Positions 5,821 through 12,711 of a stretch of DNA of 14,011 nucleotides are shown piece after piece. Origin of the DNA: Bacteroidota bacterium (GTDB taxonomy: Bacteria > Bacteroidota > Bacteroidia > Chitinophagales > Chitinophagaceae). The stretch's first letter is position 1. Every line of letters starts with the position of its first letter. The translations under genes and the position numbers were made by a program. The stretch spans positions 1 to 14,011 of the forward strand of contig JAEZDR010000082.1 in assembly GCA_023433265.1 (NCBI GenBank), written 5' to 3'. The notes beneath the pieces are model-generated. The model ran no database searches and was not told where the DNA came from. It was given only the letters and a program-made list of their open reading frames with translations.

Positions 5821-8800
5821 ATGGAATTTATTGAGCGGCAAAACAAGGTATTTCTTGATGCATATAACAGCCTGAACAAGCAACAGCAACTGGCTGTAGA
5901 TACCATTGAAGGACCGGTAATGGTAATAGCCGGACCGGGTACAGGGAAGACGCAAATATTATCTGCAAGAATTGGTAAGATATTGCGGGAAACGGATGTA
6001 ATGCCTCAGAATATCCTCTGCCTTACCTATACCGATGCGGGTGCAATTGCTATGCGCAAAAGGCTACAATCCTTCATTGGACCGGACGCCTATAAGGTAA
6101 ACATCTACACCTTCCATGCATTTTGTAACGATGTAATACAGGAAAACCTCTACAGGTTCCAGAAGAACACGCTTGATCCTATTTCTGATCTTGAGAAAAT
6201 CCAATTGTTCAAACAGCTGATTGATGGGTTTGGTGCAAACCATCCCTTAAAACGCTTTACCGGCGATGTTTACTACGACAGAGAAAACCTGGTAAGCCTT
6301 TTTAGTACAATGAAGAAAGAGGGCTGGACCGCCGGCTTCCTTAGCAAAAAGATTGACGAATACCTGGATAGTTTGCCCCTAAGAGACGAGTTCATCTATA
6401 AGGTTTCAGGAAAAGGGTACAAAAAAGGCGATATCAAAACGAAAAAGCTTGAGGAATGTAAAGAGAAGATGGAGAGGCTGCGGGCAGCCATCAACGAATT
6501 CGATAACTTCCAATTGCTGATGCAACAAGCCAATAGGTACGACTTTGATGACATGATTAACTGGGTTATCAAAGCCTTCGAAACCGATGCTAACCTATTG
6601 GCGAACTACCAGGAACGTTTTCAATACATACTGGTAGACGAATACCAGGATACAAGCGGTACACAAAACAGGTTAGTTGAATTGCTTATTAACTTCTGGG
6701 ATAAACCTAACATATTCGTGGTTGGTGACGACGACCAGAGCATCTACCGCTTCCAGGGTGCCAACATAGAAAATATGCAGGCATTTCAACAGAACTTCAA
6801 GGAAGACCTGCTGACAATCGTGCTAAAAGACAACTACCGTTCCACGCAGCCAATTTTAGATGTAGCCAAAAATCTTATAGACAGGAACAATGAAAGACTG
6901 GTAAAAAAGATGGAAGGCCTTACAAAAGACCTGGTAAGCGCCAATGCGAAATACAAAGACATGGTTGCGCAAGTGCCTGTCATTACTTCGTACGAAACGC
7001 CAAGCGAAGAATTTGTTGGCATCACTTTACAGGTACGCCAACTGCTGGATAATGGAGTGATGCCCGGCGATATTGCAGTTATCTATAAAGAGAATAAGTA
7101 CGGCGAGGAACTAGCACGTTACTTCCAGAAAAAAGATATACCGGTTTACAGTAAACGCAGCATCAACCTTTTTGATATACCCCTTGCGCAAAACATCATT
7201 ACACTGCTCAGGTACCTGGTAGCAGAGCATCAAAAACCGTTTAGCGGAGACGCCCTGCTCTTTGAAATTCTCCATTACAATTGGTTTGGTATTCCACCTA
7301 TAGAAATAGCAAAACTTTGCTATGAATCAGCAGAAACACAGTATAGCGCCAATCGTAAATCTATAAGGGAGTTGTTGTACAGCAAAGCAAATACCCCTGC
7401 CAAGGATTTGTTTACCGAACCAACGGATATCCAACTTCAAAAAGCAAGCGCCGCGATAGAAAAACTCATTGGACAAGTAGGAAACCTTACACTCCAAATG
7501 TTGTTTCAGCATCTTATTTCAGATGCAGGCGTTTTGAAAACCGTGATGAGCAATCCGGAAAAGCATTGGCAGCTAAAAGTGCTTACGGCCCTTTTTGATT
7601 TTGTAAAAGAGGAAACACACCGCAAACCGTCGCTTAACCTACAGGGCCTCGTAGAAATCCTTGACCTTATGAAGAAAGAGGGATTATGCCTGCCACTAAC
7701 ACAGGTAAGCGGTACTGATAAAGGGGTAAACCTGTTAACTGCCCACGGAGCAAAAGGGCTGGAATACGAATATGTATTCTTTGCGGGCTGCAATGCCTGC
7801 TTCTGGGAAAAGAAAAAGAAACCGGGAGGCGGTTTTGCTTTGCCGGATACCGTATTCAGCTCAAGTTTCCAACCAAACGACGACGAGGAGTTGCGAAGGC
7901 TGTTTTATGTGGCCCTTACACGTAGCCAGCAGCACTTACATATTTCATTCACCCGATTTAAGCAGGATGGCAAGGAAGAAGAACCTTCTATGTTTATTGC
8001 CGAGATTAGGGAGAGCCAGGATATTACGCCCGTTGCAGCAGTTATAGATCAGGCTGCGAAAGACGAATTCGCTGCTCTGCAATTTGAAGTGTTGCAACCG
8101 GAAATGGCGAGGCTTGAAGAGGACTTTATTACCCGGCTTCTGGATAAGTTTGTGATGAATGTAACCGCCCTCAACAGTTACATAGAATGCCCGTTAAGGT
8201 TTTATTACAACAACCTGCTACATATTCCATCGGCTAAGAATGCGAATATGACTTTTGGTAGCGCCGTGCACGAAGCGCTGGAAAAGTTGTTCAAGGAAAT
8301 GCTGTTTAGCGGAAAATTCCCGGACGACGATTGGCTCGTTGAATGTTTTGGCAGCTTTATGAAACGCAACCGGGAGTGCTTTACCGACGAGGAGTTTAGT
8401 AACAGGATGCACTATGGAGAAACTGTATTGCGGGAGTACTACAAGAAGAACGTAGAAATTTTCAATACCAACGTGAAAGTGGAGGAGTTTTTCAAAAACG
8501 TTGTAGTGAAAGGGGTGCCCTTGAAAGGTAAGCTGGATAAGCTGGAATTTGACGGAAGGTTTGTAAATGTAGTTGACTATAAAACCGGCAAGTTTGACAA
8601 TGCAAAGGAAAAACTGAAAGCACCGAACGAAAAGCAACCTGAAGGTGGCGACTACTGGAGGCAGGCAGTGTTCTACAAGATACTGGTAGACAACTGTAAC
8701 AGGGGTTGGCAAGTGGTGAGCACTGAGTTTGATTTTGTAGAGCCGGCAAAGGATAAAAGCTTCAACAAGGCGAAGGTGACCATAGGCGCAGAAGACATTA

Positions 8801-8979
8801 CGACCGTTACCCAGCAAATAGTGGATGTTTGGCAGAAGATACAAAACAGGGATTTTTATACAGGCTGCGGTAAGAAAGAATGCGAATGGTGCCAGTTTGT
8901 AAAGCATAACGACCTGGCTATCGCCCTACATGCGCTGGCAGAGGAGGAAGAAGAGGAAACTTATTTACAAACAGAATAA
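5821..8979 (+). CDS. SF1 (UvrD/Rep-like) DNA helicase fused to a Cas4/AddB-type PD-(D/E)XK nuclease
   Basis: A 1052-residue protein, predicted to be an ATP-driven 3'-5' helicase-nuclease for DNA end processing or repair. Helicase motifs (ATG numbering) are: Q motif NKQQQLAV at 19-26; Walker A GPGTGKT at 38-44; Ia LTYTDAGAIAMRKRL; Walker B VDEYQDT at 272-278; III VVGDDDQSIYRFQGA; IV KDNYRS; V TAHGAKGLEYEYVF near 640; VI RRLFYVALTRS near 692. The C-terminal nuclease starts near 780, with ALNSYIECPLRFYY (C790), GSAVHEALE (H817), GKLDKLE (D906), VVDYKTGK (D919, K921) and QAVFY (Q948, Y952). C1016, C1021 and C1024 follow. C790 plus these three match the cluster-binding pattern of AddB and Cas4 nucleases. 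An acidic tail ends the protein. A TTG at 5815 would add two residues, but ATG at 5821 is preferred. No AddB-like partner is visible nearby. A repair role is inferred; a defence role is not excluded. Confidence 0.93.
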   Translation: MEFIERQNKVFLDAYNSLNKQQQLAVDTIEGPVMVIAGPGTGKTQILSARIGKILRETDVMPQNILCLTYTDAGAIAMRKRLQSFIGPDAYKVNIYTFHAFCNDVIQENLYRFQKNTLDPISDLEKIQLFKQLIDGFGANHPLKRFTGDVYYDRENLVSLFSTMKKEGWTAGFLSKKIDEYLDSLPLRDEFIYKVSGKGYKKGDIKTKKLEECKEKMERLRAAINEFDNFQLLMQQANRYDFDDMINWVIKAFETDANLLANYQERFQYILVDEYQDTSGTQNRLVELLINFWDKPNIFVVGDDDQSIYRFQGANIENMQAFQQNFKEDLLTIVLKDNYRSTQPILDVAKNLIDRNNERLVKKMEGLTKDLVSANAKYKDMVAQVPVITSYETPSEEFVGITLQVRQLLDNGVMPGDIAVIYKENKYGEELARYFQKKDIPVYSKRSINLFDIPLAQNIITLLRYLVAEHQKPFSGDALLFEILHYNWFGIPPIEIAKLCYESAETQYSANRKSIRELLYSKANTPAKDLFTEPTDIQLQKASAAIEKLIGQVGNLTLQMLFQHLISDAGVLKTVMSNPEKHWQLKVLTALFDFVKEETHRKPSLNLQGLVEILDLMKKEGLCLPLTQVSGTDKGVNLLTAHGAKGLEYEYVFFAGCNACFWEKKKKPGGGFALPDTVFSSSFQPNDDEELRRLFYVALTRSQQHLHISFTRFKQDGKEEEPSMFIAEIRESQDITPVAAVIDQAAKDEFAALQFEVLQPEMARLEEDFITRLLDKFVMNVTALNSYIECPLRFYYNNLLHIPSAKNANMTFGSAVHEALEKLFKEMLFSGKFPDDDWLVECFGSFMKRNRECFTDEEFSNRMHYGETVLREYYKKNVEIFNTNVKVEEFFKNVVVKGVPLKGKLDKLEFDGRFVNVVDYKTGKFDNAKEKLKAPNEKQPEGGDYWRQAVFYKILVDNCNRGWQVVSTEFDFVEPAKDKSFNKAKVTIGAEDITTVTQQIVDVWQKIQNRDFYTGCGKKECEWCQFVKHNDLAIALHALAEEEEEETYLQTE

Positions 8980-8989
8980 GCTGCAAAGC

Positions 8990-9007
8990 AACAACCACGG
9001 GGTTGTT
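8990..9007 (+). other. Short hairpin after the helicase-nuclease stop codon
   Basis: AACAACC (8990-8996) pairs perfectly with GGTTGTT (9001-9007) around an ACGG tetraloop, 10 bp beyond the stop codon. The downstream bases are TGGCAGG rather than a T tract, so an intrinsic terminator is doubtful. It could stabilise the 3' end of the mRNA. Confidence 0.4.
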
Positions 9008-9023
9008 TGGCAGGGGTCACACA

Positions 9024-9144
9024 CCGTTGCCTGGGAGTTGGTGCGGATTTGCAACGGAGTTGCTACAGAGTTGCATCGCTACAACATCGCTACAGCACCG
9101 CTACAACACCGCTACAGCATCGCTATAGCATCGCTACACTACCC
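9024..9144. repeat. 11-bp tandem repeat array, about eleven units
   Basis: Eleven contiguous units stay in exact 11-bp phase. The left half has a GAGTTGCAACG-like type, with units such as GATTTGCAACG (9046-9056) and GAGTTGCATCG (9068-9078). The right half has a CTACAGCATCG type, with units such as CTACAACATCG (9079-9089), CTACAGCACCG (9090-9100) and CTACAGCATCG (9112-9122). Differences are mostly transitions (A/G in column 6, C/T in column 9). The last unit (9134-9144) is degenerate. Because 11 is not a multiple of 3, any reading through it cycles frames, so it is not a conserved coding repeat. It lies between the helicase-nuclease stop and a possible mini-gene. There are no unique spacers, so it is not CRISPR. 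Function is unknown. Confidence 0.88.
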
Positions 9145-9283
9145 TTATACACTACTTAAAAGAGGGATGAGCTGCCGGCACAAGCTTTACAGGTAAGCTT
9201 ATAAAAGTTTATTAAAATGACGCTGTTCATCTATCGATGCAAATGCTGGCATAACATTCTGTTGTTTATAAGAAACTTTTGGG

Positions 9284-9409
9284 ATGGGAAAGAGTAAAAG
9301 AAATCCTACAACTGATAACGAGTTGACAAAAAGAGGAAATAAAAAGAAAAAGGAATCAATCAAGACTAAAGACAGACCCGCTTCGATGAAAGGGCCTGAT
9401 ACAGTCTAG
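9284..9409 (+). CDS. Possible 41-residue lysine-rich small protein
   Basis: A short reading frame, ATG at 9284 to TAG at 9407-9409, encoding 41 residues. It begins MGKSKRNPTTDNELTKRG, has a KKKKESIKTK core and ends KGPDTV. The product is strongly basic, rich in Lys, Asn and Thr, and almost without hydrophobic residues, so it should be disordered and could bind nucleic acid. No Shine-Dalgarno sequence is present. A -7-like box, AACTTTTG (9274-9281, one mismatch), lies just 2 bp before the ATG, too close to serve it cleanly. It is convergent with the small membrane protein gene, 16 bp from its stop codon. I do not recognise the protein. An A-rich region can yield such a frame by chance, so this is a candidate only. 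Confidence 0.4.
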   Translation: MGKSKRNPTTDNELTKRGNKKKKESIKTKDRPASMKGPDTV

Positions 9410-9425
9410 TGCTATGACTATTCAA

Positions 9426-9725
9426 TCAGGATGCATTATATTCAACGAGGTTATTAAAGAACATGTAAATGGCTATGGCAGCGGTAAGCCAGAGGAATAC
9501 AGCCAACCCGTAATAAACTTTACCGATGGTGCCTCCTGTTTGCCTTGCTTTTTTTATCATGAGCAATGGAATGAATAGAAGGCCGGCAGCTATCACACCT
9601 AAATTTATTACATGCCTGAGTTCTGCATCTTTTACTAGCAGGCCGAGAATCACTTTAAAAAGCAAGTAGCCCAACAAAAATATTAATGGGAATGTCTTTT
9701 TTTGTTTGCGATCAGTAATGGCCAT
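9426..9725 (-). CDS. Small three-helix membrane protein, unknown function
   Basis: From the ATG at 9725 this encodes 99 residues: a basic N-terminus (MAITDRKQKKT) and three hydrophobic segments at about 12-31, 39-58 and 72-92. Between helices 2 and 3 lies a basic, glycine-containing loop (IKKARQTGGTIGK). By the positive-inside rule the N-terminus and that loop would be cytoplasmic. A TTG nine codons further upstream would extend it to 108 residues, but the ATG is more likely. It starts 32 bp after the stop of the deoxynucleoside kinase gene on the same strand, so the two are probably co-transcribed. I recognise no family, and membership in an operon with a kinase does not define its role. Confidence 0.65.
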   Translation of the reverse strand: MAITDRKQKKTFPLIFLLGYLLFKVILGLLVKDAELRHVINLGVIAAGLLFIPLLMIKKARQTGGTIGKVYYGLAVFLWLTAAIAIYMFFNNLVEYNAS

Positions 9726-9757
9726 AAAAGAATGTTGATTATAACCAGGCAATTCGC

Positions 9758-10393
9758 TTAGAATAAGCCGAACAACATACCATCTACCTTGCTGATGATT
9801 TCTCCCAGATGTTCATCATGTTCTGCAAACTTATTTTTATCGCAGTCAATAATTAACAATGGGCCTTCCCGGTAACTATCAATCCATCGGTTATAAAGTT
9901 CGCTCAGCTTTTTCAGATAATCAAGCCTGATGTTTTCTTCATATTCCCTGCCCCGTTTTTGAATCTGCCCCACCAATGTAGGGACTGAAGCCTTAAGGTA
10001 AATTAGCAAATCCGGGGGCTGCACCATTGTCTTCAGCGTCTGGAAAAACTGGAAGTAATTGTCAAAGTCTCTTTTGCTCATCAAACCCATCTCGTGCAGG
10101 TTAGGTGCAAAGATGTGCGCATCTTCATAGATCGTCCTGTCCTGTATTACCGTTTCCGTTCCCCTTTGTATTTCCAATAGCTGGTTTAAGCGGCTGTTTA
10201 AAAAGTAAATCTGCAGGTTAAAGCTCCAGCGAGGCATATCCTCGTAAAAGTCCATCAGGTAGGGATTATGATCCACATCTTCAAACTGGGGTATCCAACG
10301 GTAATGCTTACTCAACAATTCTGTAAGGGTGGTTTTACCTGCTCCAATATTTCCTGCTATCGCTATATGCTTTGGTTTCTTTGCTTTTGCCAT
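9758..10393 (-). CDS. Deoxynucleoside kinase (dNK family)
   Basis: A 211-residue cytoplasmic kinase that phosphorylates deoxynucleosides at the 5' position in the salvage pathway. The P-loop GNIGAGKT is at 14-21. The region QFEDVDHNPYL (36-46) carries the acidic residues that usually act in catalysis and substrate binding. The DRS-like motif appears as QDRTIYEDAHIF (84-95), and the LID arginine region as QKRGREYEENIR (145-156). Length and motif order fit bacterial deoxyadenosine/deoxyguanosine kinases. Choosing between dA, dG and dC as preferred substrate is not safe by eye. The ATG at 10393 places the P-loop at the usual distance from the N-terminus. It is followed 32 bp later by the small membrane protein gene. 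The trpS gene upstream on the same strand is 172 bp away, so an independent promoter is likely. None is convincing. Confidence 0.93.
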   Translation of the reverse strand: MAKAKKPKHIAIAGNIGAGKTTLTELLSKHYRWIPQFEDVDHNPYLMDFYEDMPRWSFNLQIYFLNSRLNQLLEIQRGTETVIQDRTIYEDAHIFAPNLHEMGLMSKRDFDNYFQFFQTLKTMVQPPDLLIYLKASVPTLVGQIQKRGREYEENIRLDYLKKLSELYNRWIDSYREGPLLIIDCDKNKFAEHDEHLGEIISKVDGMLFGLF

Positions 10394-10565
10394 AAAAGTT
10401 CAAGGGTTGCGCAGCTTCAAAGTAATGAAGTTTCAAGTTGATTCCACCGGAAACATGCAACTTTCCTCCGAATAAAATTATCCACGATCAAAGCGTAGCG
10501 GATACAGTAACCCATTGTAGTTAAAAAATTAATGATATCATCCTTACTGTACAAAGTCTTTACTG

Positions 10566-11570
10566 CTAAGCCGTACTGTAGTTTAATCGCATTGCTTTAC
10601 GCACTTCATCAAGTGTTTGTGCAGCACTTTCCCTGGCCTTTTCCGCTCCCTGCTTCATAAATTTTTGTAATCCATCATAGTCGCTTTGCAGTTCTGCGGC
10701 TTTTACCCGGATAGGATTCAGAAACTTCGCCATGTCTTCTGCAAGTTGTTTCTTCAAATCGCCATACCGAATGTTGCAGTTATTATAGTCAGCTTCGTAT
10801 TTCTGTAACACATCATCACTGCTTACCAACTGCATCATGGTAAACAGGTTTTTAATATAATCCGGCTTTTCGGCATTGGGTTCCTGCGGCCCCTGGTCTG
10901 TTTTGGCCTTCATAATTTTCTTTCTCACAAGGTCATCGTCATCAGCAAGGTAAATCGTTGCCATCTGGTTTTCGCTCTTGCTCATTTTGCCATTTCCATC
11001 CAGGCTCAGGATTTTTACCAGTTCGCCACCAAAATTGAATGCTGTGGGCGATGGGAACACATTGCCATAACGATGGTTAAAACGTTCGGCGAAATTCCTT
11101 GCCATCTCAAGATGTTGTTCCTGGTCTTTGCCCACCGGTACTTTCAGGGCACGGTGTATAAGAATATCAGCAGCCATCAATACCGGGTAAGTTAGCAAAC
11201 CCGCGTTTACGTTATCGGGTTGCAAGCGCACCTTCTCTTTGAAGGTGGTAGTCTTTTCCAGCTCCCCTTTATAGGCCATGGTATTAAGGTAGAGGTACAG
11301 TTCAGCAATCTCGGGCACATCGCTTTGCACGTATAAAGCTACTTTGCCGGGATCGAGGCCACAGGCAATGTTTTCTGCAATCACCCTGTGTACACTTTGC
11401 TTCAGCTCAGCGGTATCAGGATGAGTAGTTAATGCATGCCAGTTTGCGACAAAGAAGTAACAGGTATATTCATCCTGCATGCGGACATAATTTCGCATTG
11501 CACCAAAATAATTGCCCAGGTGAAGAAACCCTGTAGGCCTTATCCCACTCAATACCACCTCTTTGTTCAT
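10566..11570 (-). CDS. trpS: Tryptophanyl-tRNA synthetase
   Basis: Class I aminoacyl-tRNA synthetase of 334 residues, which activates tryptophan with ATP and charges tRNA-Trp in the cytoplasm, acting as a homodimer. It begins with SGIRPTGFLHLGNYFGA (8-24), which includes the HIGH-type signature HLGN. The middle contains YLNTMAYKGELEKTTTFKEK (95 onward) and LLTYPVLMAADIL (about 125-137), followed by VPVGKDQEQHLEMAR. The KMSKS loop is intact at 195-199 (GKMSKSENQ). Length is usual for bacterial TrpS and no residue of the signatures is missing. The ATG at 11570 sits immediately before the first motif. It is divergent from the bestrophin-like gene across a 94-bp gap. No leader peptide or T-box is seen in that gap. 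Confidence 0.97.
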   Translation of the reverse strand: MNKEVVLSGIRPTGFLHLGNYFGAMRNYVRMQDEYTCYFFVANWHALTTHPDTAELKQSVHRVIAENIACGLDPGKVALYVQSDVPEIAELYLYLNTMAYKGELEKTTTFKEKVRLQPDNVNAGLLTYPVLMAADILIHRALKVPVGKDQEQHLEMARNFAERFNHRYGNVFPSPTAFNFGGELVKILSLDGNGKMSKSENQMATIYLADDDDLVRKKIMKAKTDQGPQEPNAEKPDYIKNLFTMMQLVSSDDVLQKYEADYNNCNIRYGDLKKQLAEDMAKFLNPIRVKAAELQSDYDGLQKFMKQGAEKARESAAQTLDEVRKAMRLNYSTA

Positions 11571-11628
11571 GCGGCGAAGATAATGTGTAGCGGTTTATAC
11601 GGATCAGGATAGGCAGCAAAAAAGGCTA

Positions 11629-11658
11629 TTGCAAAAACAGCAGTTATGCGCATTTTTG
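11629..11658 (+). promoter_or_regulatory. Candidate promoter for the bestrophin-like gene
   Basis: TTG (11629-11631) and CATTTTTG (11651-11658) are separated by 19 bp, fitting the Bacteroidota TTG/TAnnTTTG layout with one mismatch in the -7 box. The box ends 6 bp before the ATG at 11665, so the mRNA would have almost no leader. Confidence 0.4.
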
Positions 11659-11664
11659 TGATAG

Positions 11665-12546
11665 ATGATAAGCTACAACCCTAAGCAATGGAGCCGGATA
11701 TTGTTCGACATCACCAAGAAAGATACGCTGGTAAAAATGTTCCCGGCCCTTGTATTTGTTTGCGTGTACACCGCTATTATTGCTTATATAGAGCTGGAAT
11801 ATTTGCATTTAAATGATGACCACTGGCTGAAAGCAACACCACAGATGCATGGTTTGTTGGGTTTCGCCATCTCTATGTTGCTTGTATTCAGGACCAACAC
11901 GGCTTACGACCGTTGGTGGGAAGGCCGCAGGCTTTGGGGCATATTGGTAAATAATAGCCGAAACCTCTGCATCAAGCTAAAAGCATTCCTACCGGCCCTC
12001 CACACAGAAGACAGGGCTTTCTTTAGGAAACTAATCCCACAATTTGCGTTTGAACTTATCGGCCACCTTCAGGCTGAAAGAACAAGGCTTGCCCTGGATG
12101 AGAACCCACACCCTGAAATTCCTGACTTCAACACCAACGAACATGTTCCGGGGCAAATAGCGGCGCTGATGTATGCAAAAGCAGGGCAGCTTGCCAGTCA
12201 AAAAGTAATTTCCGGCGAACAACTGATAATACTTAACCACGAACTGCAGGGCTTTCTGGAGATTTGCGGAGCTTGCGAGCGCATAAAAAACACGCCTATC
12301 CCCTACTCTTACAGTTCATTCATTAAGAAGTTTATCTTTATTTACGTACTCACCCTCCCTTTTGGTTTTGTATTTACACTTGGCTACTATGCCATTGCCG
12401 TAGTTGCATTTGTGTTCTATGTATTGGGCAGCCTGGAACTGATTGCCGAAGAAATAGAAGATCCGTTCGGAAAAGATGAGAACGATTTGCCCATGCACAA
12501 ACTGGCCACCACCATCCAAATGAACGTTAACGAGCTACTGCCGTAG
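11665..12546 (+). CDS. Bestrophin-family anion channel (UPF0187-like membrane protein)
   Basis: A 293-residue inner-membrane protein of the bacterial bestrophin family, whose characterised members are pentameric ion channels. A hydrophobic segment at about 24-46 is followed by a second at about 62-76. Then comes the family hallmark RTNTAYDRWWEGRRLWG (76-92). A long cytoplasmic helical region (about 95-210) leads to PIPYSYSSFIKKF (211-223). Two closely spaced hydrophobic segments span about 222-262, and the conserved LELIAEEIEDPFGKDENDLP is at 257-276. Length and motif order match bacterial homologues. Ion selectivity cannot be read from sequence by eye; family members include both anion- and cation-preferring channels. 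The gene appears monocistronic. It is divergent from trpS and precedes mreB by 165 bp. Confidence 0.92.
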   Translation: MISYNPKQWSRILFDITKKDTLVKMFPALVFVCVYTAIIAYIELEYLHLNDDHWLKATPQMHGLLGFAISMLLVFRTNTAYDRWWEGRRLWGILVNNSRNLCIKLKAFLPALHTEDRAFFRKLIPQFAFELIGHLQAERTRLALDENPHPEIPDFNTNEHVPGQIAALMYAKAGQLASQKVISGEQLIILNHELQGFLEICGACERIKNTPIPYSYSSFIKKFIFIYVLTLPFGFVFTLGYYAIAVVAFVFYVLGSLELIAEEIEDPFGKDENDLPMHKLATTIQMNVNELLP

Positions 12547-12711
12547 AGGGCCGACTATCCACAGCTTACGCACAAACGGTATTTTTAGACACAAAAGGGT
12601 GGCTTAGAAGCTTTTATTCAATAGCTTTATCTTTTAACTGCATTCTGATGATTTAATCGTTTTTATTGTCAATTTTGCAGGCATTGATAACTTAAGGAAT
12701 AACAGCAGGAA

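Noticed and set aside
8218..8907. 229-codon antisense frame within the nuclease domain
   Set aside because: It lies entirely opposite well-supported nuclease codons, has no recognisable domain and is rich in residues typical of antisense shadows.
9024..9144. CRISPR array interpretation of the tandem repeat
   Set aside because: Units are 11 bp and contiguous with no unique spacers, and no cas genes are nearby. The Cas4-like domain at 5821-8979 is part of a helicase fusion.
8930..9196. 88-codon plus-strand frame across the helicase end and the 11-bp array
   Set aside because: It overlaps the end of the helicase in another frame, and its middle is just the translated 11-bp repeat cycling through three frames. 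It has no plausible start context.
9217..9297. 26-codon frame between the 11-bp array and the 41-residue candidate
   Set aside because: It is short, overlaps the better 41-residue candidate in another frame, and has no supporting composition or context.
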